Below, one piece after another: positions 57,021-64,000 of a DNA stretch of 64,000 nt (within the stretch, counting starts at the first letter, position 1; the number at the start of each line of letters is the position of its first letter). The DNA lies in contig OZ345368.1 in the NCBI GenBank assembly GCA_977006965.1, forward strand, positions 124,001 through 188,000, in the 5' to 3' direction. Origin of the DNA: Phymatolithon calcareum (Eukaryota > Rhodophyta > Florideophyceae > Hapalidiales). Both the position numbers and the translations under genes were made by a program. The notes beneath the pieces were generated by a model. The model was given only the letters and a program-made list of their open reading frames with translations. It did not search any database and was not told where the DNA came from.

Positions 57021-57082
57021 TATTAGCCAATCGTATTCCAAAATATTTCGATCCGGAATCGCTTTCTTCAAGTTACTTCTAG
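57021..57082 (-). repeat. Terminal module T3
   Basis: Forward it reads TATTAGCCAATC, then TTTCGATCCGGAATCG (core 57049-57061), then CTTTCTTCAAGTTACTTCTAG. Its mirror partner T6 lies at 63227-63290; both start at CTAG and read outward. Confidence 0.75.
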
Positions 57083-57205
57083 TGTGACGTGAAGAATCTA
57101 CATTCTCATACGTACAGACTGGATCCGGAATTTTTACCGTGCTGGAATTTACCCAATCAAGATCTTTCATTTTCCGATCCGGAATCGTTTTTTCTAAATT
57201 TCTTT
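57079..57205 (+). repeat. Left terminal inverted repeat of YR element (T4)
   Basis: It begins CTAGTGTGACGT and contains the inverted core CGATCCGGAATCG at 57175-57187. Its partner is 61321-61445. Confidence 0.75.
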
Positions 57206-58767
57206 AGCCTGATATATATATTCTACTTTTACTTGCCCATGGCCTTCGAAAGAAATTCATATTTTCAAGGATTTCACACACGCACGTAAGAAAATGAGTG
57301 TGGTGCTTGCTGTGCTTTTCGGGTCGCACATGTGTTCAAGTTGTGGGCGAGTGATGAACTATATTCTCACCACGTTTATGACGCAACTGAGCTTAGAAGC
57401 TAACTGTCTGTTTGGAGTTGAGTAGGATCCCAAAAAAAGTTCCGATATTTGGTTAGTGCGGGATGACGGAAAAAGATGTGCCCCAAATTCAGAGACTCCT
57501 TAAAAACAGCTACTGACGTGCTTAATCGTCACAGTCGAGAGCATATCCAGTAGTATCCGTGGTGGGAGTGTGTGTAGCGGCTGAGGGTCAATTTAAATGT
57601 TTGGTCTTCAAGAGCAACAATAACTTGAGCATCGGTTTATTCATTCTAAAATTAGACTATTACATGACATTCGAGAAATACGATTGAAACCAAGAACTTC
57701 AAGGCTCAATTTTTCTTGTTGCGGGAAACCATCATCATTTGCATTAATTGGTCATTCCTCTTATCCTCCCGTTCACGCCATGTTCTCTTCTCCGCTCTCT
57801 GTTCTACATGTACTTTCCGCTCTTCCTCTCGCTATTAGGCATGATCCTTGCGCTCTGCTTCTCGCCGGTTTTGATCTTGAACTAGCTGTAAATTGAGAAG
57901 ACTAGTCAACTCTCCAACATCGCTAGTTTCTCTTCGCAATCTGGATTACCATAGATGCTCCAAGGGACGCGAGAGGGTCTTCTTTATCTCTTGTGACGAA
58001 TTTTTCCCGTTTTCACGCTCAGGCACGGATACGCTATCATCATTACTGTCGCCATCTTCGCCATCAATTCATTGGGTGAGCTCACAGATTCTGTACCGCG
58101 CTCGCGCCGAACGATAGGAGAGAGAGTGGGCGTACATGAGGCAATATCACAAAGTAGCCATGGGTGGAAGCACAGGTTAAATCCTGTGCTTCGACTACTG
58201 ACCATGTCGGAGAGCTGGTTGATAGAAATACATGAGCATGGAAGGAGAATGTTTCAGAGAACTGAGTTCCAGCTTTCCCTAATTCAAAGTAAATCTCGTT
58301 CTCGGACGGTACCAAATTTGTTTTTAGAAAAAATATACTTGATCGACATCTACATTTTAGATACGTCTATTACTTAGAAAAAATCTGCCGAGACTTCAAT
58401 ATGTAAAGGTTGTTCATTGAGCTATCTTCGTCAATCTTCGTCATCTAAAATACGTACCAGCAGCAAGCAGATCGTAACTACGTTGAACTGTGATTGAAGT
58501 TCATTCAGCAAATAATATACTCCTTTTGCCAGTATGTTATTTCTCCCCCGTTTGTCAAATGTATTGTCTTTTTTCAGGTTGTGCTTACGTGTTTTACAGT
58601 AATCAGAACACGAATATTCAGGAATCCATACGCTTCCATAAAACAGGAAATTCGTCCATGGTGGAATGCGTATTACATACGTAAAATACTACACAAGCTA
58701 ATTTTTTTCCTAAAAAATTCCGTTCTTATGGCACGAGGGACTTTAGCTGAATGAAATCTACACATAG
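57206..58767. other. Left interior of the YR element
   Basis: Only short open frames (up to 101 codons, 58072-58377) without motifs. No second gene is supported. Confidence 0.4.
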
Positions 58768-58886
58768 ATAAATCGTTTGAGAACGAGCTTCTGACTACCT
58801 CTAAATTCTCTCTGAGCAGTACGTATATAAATCGTTTGAGAACGAGCTTCTGACTACCTCTAAACTCTCTCTCAGCAGTACGTACC
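58768..58886. repeat. 59-bp tandem duplication upstream of the recombinase ORF
   Basis: 'AATCGTTTGAGAACGAGC' at 58771 recurs at 58830 and the following bases match with about four differences through 'CAGTACGTA'. The duplication ends some 235 bp before the ATG, so it could lie in the promoter or leader. Confidence 0.85.
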
Positions 58887-59119
58887 TAAATCTAGACAGC
58901 TCCCGTACTTGAATTCCAGTTTACTGCCGGAAGATTCTTTTGAGGTCACGTACTGTAAAGATGGCAATTCGGACCTGTTCAAACATACCATGGTCCCCGT
59001 AAAATGTTGATAGTCTGTACTTAAGAAGGACTATTAGTTCATGACATTGAATACGTCGCTAACCCCTAATACTCACTTGGGAGTACTACGAGATTGGTTC
59101 GCGCGAAAAACGACTTGCG

Positions 59120-60937
59120 ATGAACGTCAATGTCTCTCTTATCTCCGATGAAGAAGACTGCATAACCTCCAGCTCAGAATCTGGTGGAGACACTCAACAT
59201 CACGGAAAGGTCCTTGCGCAAGCCGACTTTCCAAAGATCAACAAAACTATCTCGTTTTCGGGACATCAAAGAGCTTTTCACGGTCAGCGTGACGATGAAA
59301 ATGTCCTTGATGTATCGTCGTCGGACCATTCCCGGGATGAAGACAGTGACTTAGTGTCCTCAGGAGAAGAACTTGTTGCTCACGGGGAAAAGAGTCTTCT
59401 TCAGAAGCTTCTCGCTCGCCAAGCAAGTGTGATAAAGGACTTTCACGTATGTGTCCCGAGGAAGAAGGTAAAGAAGACTAAATCTGATTTGATCAAAAGT
59501 GCTTCTGGTCCGTTAAGCATTGAAGAATGCTGGGATTTGGATATAAGCTTTTTATCTCCTGATTTTTTCACCTCAAAAGAAGCCAAGATGGAGATCACCG
59601 ATCGAGTTCGAAGAGGTATACGTGCTTATGAAGGACTTCGTATTACGAAAGAAAACTCGAACGACATGAAGGTTGTTTACGAAGTTGATTTCGCTCCAGC
59701 TATCAATGCCGGACAAGATTCAAAAACGTATGCACAATTTAAGGTTACCGTCGGTCAATTCGCCCGTATGTGTGTTACTTTGAAGAAATGCGACCTGAAG
59801 AATCTGTGCGAACCTGGAAATCTCTTCCGCTTAATTTGCGACAAGGCACTGGCTGAAGCGTTTCTCGGCTATTTTCAAATCAGGGCCGCTCCAACCACTG
59901 TGACTCAGAAGGCAAATACTCTTGTTAGGCTCGCCGACGGCGCTGACTTCTACTTTCGTTCGAGCAACCCAGACTTAAGCGGAAAAGCCGAGCTCACGGC
60001 TCGATTCATTCGGAAGACCGCTGCAAGTCACAAGCGACTAGCCAGGCAACTAATGAAAGAGAAGCAAGACATAAATCGAAGGATTGAAGAGGGAAAACTC
60101 TTCACTGAAGCTGACTTTTCTCTCTGCTCAAAGAGAGCGAGCCAAGTCCTGATGAAGTGCTTTCCTAGTATCAAGAAGTATGTCAAGGAATCTGAGGCAT
60201 CAAGACTAGGGAAGAAGGTGACACTTAAGCAGAAGATCAGCTTTCAGAAGCAAATCACTTCGCTTTTGAATAAGTGGTGCATCAATTTTATGTGCTTACT
60301 CATTATGAACGGAGCAGGTCAGCGCCCCCAGGTCTACGCAGAGCTCGTGTTACCTTCGTACAGCGAACTTAAAGTGTTGGAAGCGGAAGCGAGTGAGAAT
60401 GGCTACTTCGAGCTGTGTACAATCCACGAGAAGACCACAAGAAATATTGACTGTCCATACGTCTTGTTTCCGGCATCGACGTTTCCTTACCTTTCGTTCC
60501 ACATCCGATTCGTTCGCGACTTAATCTTGCAGTTTACCGGCGTCGATGAGTCCGGAATCCTAAGGAAAACACTTCTTCTCCACACAGCTACCGGCTTTAG
60601 TCTTGACAGTGGCCATGTCACTCGAACTCTGAAACTATTTCTCGGAAGAATTGATCCTGAGCTGTCTAACGTATCTACAATGACCCTCCGTGCAAGCTAT
60701 GCTACTATGATGCTGCAAAAGTACCGCGCTGGAAAGCTTATGACGCAGAAGACAGAGGAACAGTTCTTGGAGTACTTGTCAAAAGTAATGAACACTTCTG
60801 TTGAGCAGCTATCTTCAACTTATGCATCTACCAGTCGTGCTTCTTTCGGTGCGTGTGCCAGAGAGGTTGCCAAGATTATGGACACGAGCGTAGAGGATCG
60901 TCTCGCATTGGTAACCGGTTATGATTCCTCTGATTGA
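59120..60937 (+). CDS. Tyrosine-recombinase-like (Crypton-type) protein, intact
   Basis: An uninterrupted 605-codon frame from an ATG. The first 110 residues are acidic and Ser-rich ('DEEDCITSSSESGGD'), followed by a basic patch 'PRKKVKKTKSD'. The C-terminal half has the layout of a tyrosine recombinase: Arg402 in 'MNGAGQRPQVYAEL' (box I), Lys438 in 'IHEKTTRN', Arg524 in 'TMTLRASYATMM' (box II) and a candidate nucleophile Tyr568 in 'QLSSTYASTSR'. The two histidine positions read Met521 and Asn558, so the active site is non-canonical. Eukaryotic YR proteins of the Crypton type are the closest family I can name. It sits between long inverted repeats, with no intron and no reverse transcriptase. 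Confidence 0.65.
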   Translation: MNVNVSLISDEEDCITSSSESGGDTQHHGKVLAQADFPKINKTISFSGHQRAFHGQRDDENVLDVSSSDHSRDEDSDLVSSGEELVAHGEKSLLQKLLARQASVIKDFHVCVPRKKVKKTKSDLIKSASGPLSIEECWDLDISFLSPDFFTSKEAKMEITDRVRRGIRAYEGLRITKENSNDMKVVYEVDFAPAINAGQDSKTYAQFKVTVGQFARMCVTLKKCDLKNLCEPGNLFRLICDKALAEAFLGYFQIRAAPTTVTQKANTLVRLADGADFYFRSSNPDLSGKAELTARFIRKTAASHKRLARQLMKEKQDINRRIEEGKLFTEADFSLCSKRASQVLMKCFPSIKKYVKESEASRLGKKVTLKQKISFQKQITSLLNKWCINFMCLLIMNGAGQRPQVYAELVLPSYSELKVLEAEASENGYFELCTIHEKTTRNIDCPYVLFPASTFPYLSFHIRFVRDLILQFTGVDESGILRKTLLLHTATGFSLDSGHVTRTLKLFLGRIDPELSNVSTMTLRASYATMMLQKYRAGKLMTQKTEEQFLEYLSKVMNTSVEQLSSTYASTSRASFGACAREVAKIMDTSVEDRLALVTGYDSSD

Positions 60938-61320
60938 TAGTTCATTATGGCAAATCAGGCTTGTTCTTCAAGAAGAATCTCTTTTTTCCCTCTTCTATGC
61001 TTTTATTGTTGCCGTTTTCCACTTCTTAAATGAAATATTTGAATTGAATTGCGCTTTTCTTAGAGCCTTTCTCTGCATCGTAGCTAAGAATTGTTCTCTC
61101 TTACATCTCACCGGATCCTAGAGATATTAGATCAAAACCTAGACATTCCTGATTTAGAGCACTGATAATTATTTTTTAGTGCTCTATAGTCGAAAAAACT
61201 ACCCAGTCGTGCAGCTCGTTGTCAACAATGAACCCGTTTTTCGACTCGCCGCCATGAAAATGGGTTTGGGAATCGAAAGCAGTGCGCTTCTGAGAATAGA
61301 ATGTATATACCACTCTGAGA
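60938..61320. other. Right interior of the YR element
   Basis: 3' flank of the recombinase ORF. The short frame at 60921-61121 overlaps its end and is not convincing. Confidence 0.45.
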
Positions 61321-61445
61321 GCAATTTTGAGAAATCGATTCCGGATCGAAAAAATATAAACCGTGATTGGATAAATTCTCGCCTACCAAAAATTCTGGAT
61401 CAAAGACTGCAAGTATGAGAAAGAATATTATTTACGTCACACTAG
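61321..61445 (-). repeat. Right terminal inverted repeat of YR element (T5)
   Basis: The core CGATTCCGGATCG at 61336-61348 is followed by GTGATTGGATAAATTC and the repeat ends ACGTCACACTAG at 61445. Its last four bases are also the first four of piggyBac copy 3. Confidence 0.75.
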
Positions 61446-63230
61446 TGTCTAGATTACTAAGCACCTCATATAAGAGTAAATCCCTCAATTGATGGGCGAC
61501 TTAGTTCCAAAAATCTATAAAATAAAAGCGAAAAATGTCGCTCGCGCCAGATTCATAAAGCCGAGAATGTCGAGTACCGCAAATACTACATTCTATTCAA
61601 ACAGTTCTGAGCTAGGAACGAAAATATTCTGTCTACTCTCAACAGACCTGCTGTGCCACAAGAGAAATATTCCCCTCGAACTATAGGTGGAGCCAAACAT
61701 GCTAAGGAAACGAAGGCGCTTAGTCGAAAAAAATTGATGTGGACTACAGCCAGCCATTTCGAAGTCAGTAAGTGTGAATGGTACGTCTCAGGATGTAATT
61801 GAAGAAAAAATCGTGGTCTCTCAAGCACGTCAATGCGCGTAAAATTGGTCCTACTGGCCACCCAGTGAAGAACATTAGGATTGCAACCCTCCTTATTGTT
61901 TGTCTCAATTAATAATGACCTGTTGCTGTTGTTTCAGCCCGCTCGGGACGTTGAGCCGAGACTACAATGGAAAAGCGTAGCATTGCCAATTCTTGCTTAC
62001 AGTACTCGACTTCGCTAACCTTCATCAGAAAACGCCACTTTTCCAGGCCGATTCTCAACGAAAAGAAAACCATTAGACTAGTCAAGCTGCAAAGTAGACC
62101 TCAGAAACTGAGTGCCCTCTTAGAGGCTCCATTTGATACGCCCTCTGAAATATTTTGGATTATATCAAACAGCTGCTCATTGTTCACGATCTTGAGTTCT
62201 TCGACCGGTTTCTCATTGCATATTTCCTCCACCGTCTTGGTGTCAGCTCTACAAATAGTCTGGCGTGTTGGTAAATTCCGTCCATTACATTGTAGGGGTA
62301 GATTCTGCACGGTACACTTGGTTCCCACAGTGCAGGTCTTGCATCTATGTTCGTATTCAATGGGGCCATCTTGAAAAACTGTTGCGAGCGAGCAGCGTAC
62401 TGCTGCAAGTTGATTGAGAGTACTTTCAGGGCGTCTGTGGCTCGCATTGCCTTCTGGGGGTAAAGCTTGTACGATGCTAAGGTTTGGGATCTAAATTGCT
62501 TCAAAAGTGATCGTACCTTCAATCAGACTTTCCATAGTATCTGACAGCTTTTCATTACCCATACATCCATCGTTGCCGGTCACTGCACCGAGGAAGCTCC
62601 TTCCGTCTGCAAACAAGGGAATGTGTAGTACGCATGGGATTCCGCAAGTGTTCTATTTCCTCAAGAGCTCTGACCGCTGAGAATATTTGAGAATCGAGCG
62701 ACGAACCCACTGCTCCAGTGGTCGTTTCGTGTGAACATATTTGTTCCGGCAACTGCCTTGGTAAATTCCTCGTTTTTAATCTTTGAAGCTCATCCAGAGT
62801 GTCAGCAGCACGTGGTGCAGCAAAAATAATATGAAATTCTGATTCAGCAAGTTAAGGGTACCGTACTTAACTCTAGTACTACCTGTCCACATTCAGTCAA
62901 ATCAGGTTTTAAATTTACGTTAGAGAGCGGAGCTCGAATCCACTTCACTCCCACCGAGAAGAAAGGGAAGAACTCTAATGCCACGAGAACTACTTTTGCC
63001 GTGAATATCAACTGTAAATTTTGCGAAGCGAGGAAAACGAACGCCATATGTTCGTCCTGTAGCATTCTTTACGATGGCAAAACACGCATCGGTCGCATTT
63101 CCTATGTTGTGACTGTTTCACGAAGCACGTTGTTGCTATCCATAAGCTTAACACTGTTGAAGAGCCTGATATTGGAGAGCTTTCTTTTATAAAAAATCAC
63201 GTGAATCTAATACCCTAAACTAGGAACTAG
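61442..63230 (+). mobile_element. piggyBac copy 3, degenerate
   Basis: The left end CTAGTGTCTAGATTACTAAGC has the imperfect palindrome CCCTCAATTGATGGG at 61482-61496. The right end, read inverted, is CTAGTTCCTAGTTTAG (to 63230). Coding remnants run in the same order as copy 1: an N-terminal piece near 61600-61860, 'cttacagtactcg' at about 61997 shared with 33763, and a C-terminal cysteine cluster near 62940-63130. The stretch 62120-62850 does not match copy 1 and lacks the DDE core, so the centre is deleted or replaced; its reverse-strand frames are unidentified. Confidence 0.65.
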
Positions 63231-63290
63231 AACTAATTTGAAGAAATCGATTTCGGATCGGAAAATGCTAGTATATGATTGACTCATATT
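63227..63290 (+). repeat. Terminal module T6
   Basis: It starts CTAGAACTAATTTGAAGAAAT, then the core CGATTTCGGATCG (63248-63260), then TATGATTGACTCAT. It matches the reverse complement of T3 over about 60 bp. Confidence 0.7.
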
Positions 63291-64000
63291 CACATATCAC
63301 TGTGTCAGGATTTATGAATCATATCGCTATTATTACCACGCAGAGTATACAGTCTCTTGACAAACGTCTGTACGCGAACGGGAGTTTGCGATGCCCCGAG
63401 TCGTTTCTGCGGCGAGGCGCCATGGGCGTTTTTAGCCTCTTCGAAAATCTGTCCTGCCGGACGACGATCCACGCGGGGGAGGGTTACTGACGTCCCCAGT
63501 TTTGCCTGCCCCGCAGGCGCCCTTTGCGAGTTTAGAGACATCCCTGGTAGTTTTTGAATGAGAAAGACAATCTTGACAAAACTGGAAATGATGCAGGAAT
63601 GGCAGGAAAGTACGGAGATTGAAACAAGGCCGTCCATGCGATCACTTCTGGAAGAATCGGAAAACAGCAGATAGATATTCAAGCTGAATCCTCTCATCAG
63701 CGAAAACAACGATATATAAGAATCTATCACTGAAACTTATGCGCGTAACGATTCCTGGGAAGACTCCAACTAAATCCTTCGCAAGTGGAAGAAAACTTCG
63801 AACGCCCGGGGAAATGGTGTACATCTATGATGAATAATACAATTTTTTTTGAATTTGGAATTTATTAAACGCCCTCAGTAACAATCATGAAACTGCAAGG
63901 GAGGTGCGCTTCAGCAGCTACGTTGTAGCTTCGATCATATATTCAAATACTTGTAACCCGCGTTAACGTCGTAGCCCTAGCTGCAAAAACTCTCTCCCGT
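63291..64000. other. Right edge, unassigned
   Basis: A GC-richer patch (63390-63530) carries overlapping open frames on both strands (141 codons reverse at 63305-63730), none recognised. The last 30 bases repeat 'tagccctagctgcaaaaact' from 32397. Confidence 0.4.

Larger units (their letters stand above)
57079..61445 (+). mobile_element. YR-type element with ~115-bp inverted terminal repeats
   Basis: The left end (57079-57205) and the reverse complement of the right end (61321-61445) align almost continuously. Both show CTAGTGTGACGT, a TTCTCATAC block, CAG(A/T)CT with GATCC(G/A)GAATTTTT, AATTTA(C/T)CCAATCA, and CGATCCGGAATCG. The only long ORF inside is a tyrosine-recombinase-like protein. 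Crypton elements carry such recombinases but are not known for long inverted repeats, and no reverse transcriptase (as in DIRS) is present. CTAG lies at both edges. Confidence 0.65.

Overview
This window looks like a transposon-dense stretch of an intron-poor eukaryotic nuclear genome. There are no bacterial operons, ribosome-binding sites, rRNA or tRNA genes. The recognisable coding sequence is almost all eukaryotic mobile DNA: hAT, Mutator-like (MULE), piggyBac, a TNP2/CACTA-like element, a Ty1/copia LTR retrotransposon, and several non-LTR (LINE) retrotransposons. The longest intact frames are uninterrupted by introns. A red alga (florideophyte type) or an oomycete would fit; this is an inference I cannot settle from the sequence alone.

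Layout. 1-2.2 kb holds two hAT remnants, one internally deleted. 4.26-5.54 kb is a repeat whose inverted copy lies at 53.3-54.8 kb. 5.86-5.93 kb is a solo piggyBac end. 6.7-10.6 kb carries two MULE tails (SWIM plus zinc knuckle) in opposite orientation, a LINE tail and a 42-bp minisatellite. 10.77-13.57 kb is an element bounded by inverted repeats with an intact SET-domain ORF. 14.4-23 kb is mostly unassigned and holds a broken Cys-rich gene and a basic hypothetical protein. 23.3-33.2 kb is LINE territory: one nearly full-length two-ORF LINE (25.2-30.3 kb) plus fragments and 3' tails. 33.2-35.7 kb is a piggyBac inserted at a LINE tail. 38.8-43.6 kb is a TNP2-like element split by a second, core-deleted piggyBac. 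44.4-49.2 kb is a complete but degenerate copia element. 50.2-53.3 kb holds a LINE fragment and a hAT relic. 55.5-56.4 kb holds an unknown ORF. 57.0-63.3 kb is a nested block containing an intact tyrosine-recombinase-like ORF and a third piggyBac.

Most interesting signal. The two best-preserved long ORFs, the SET-domain protein and the tyrosine-recombinase-like protein, are each bracketed by inverted copies of the same terminal module: a near-palindrome CGATTCCGGATCG followed about 20-25 nt later by GATTGG(C/G)TAA. Six copies of the module exist here and all associate with CTAG tetranucleotides. This suggests one family of mobile elements carrying either a YR recombinase or a chromatin-modifier-like cargo. 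CTAG also flanks two of the piggyBac copies, so several element types appear to meet at the same tetranucleotide.

Apart from these, nearly every transposase or polymerase is broken by stops, frameshifts or lost catalytic residues, so the window reads as layered, decaying insertions.
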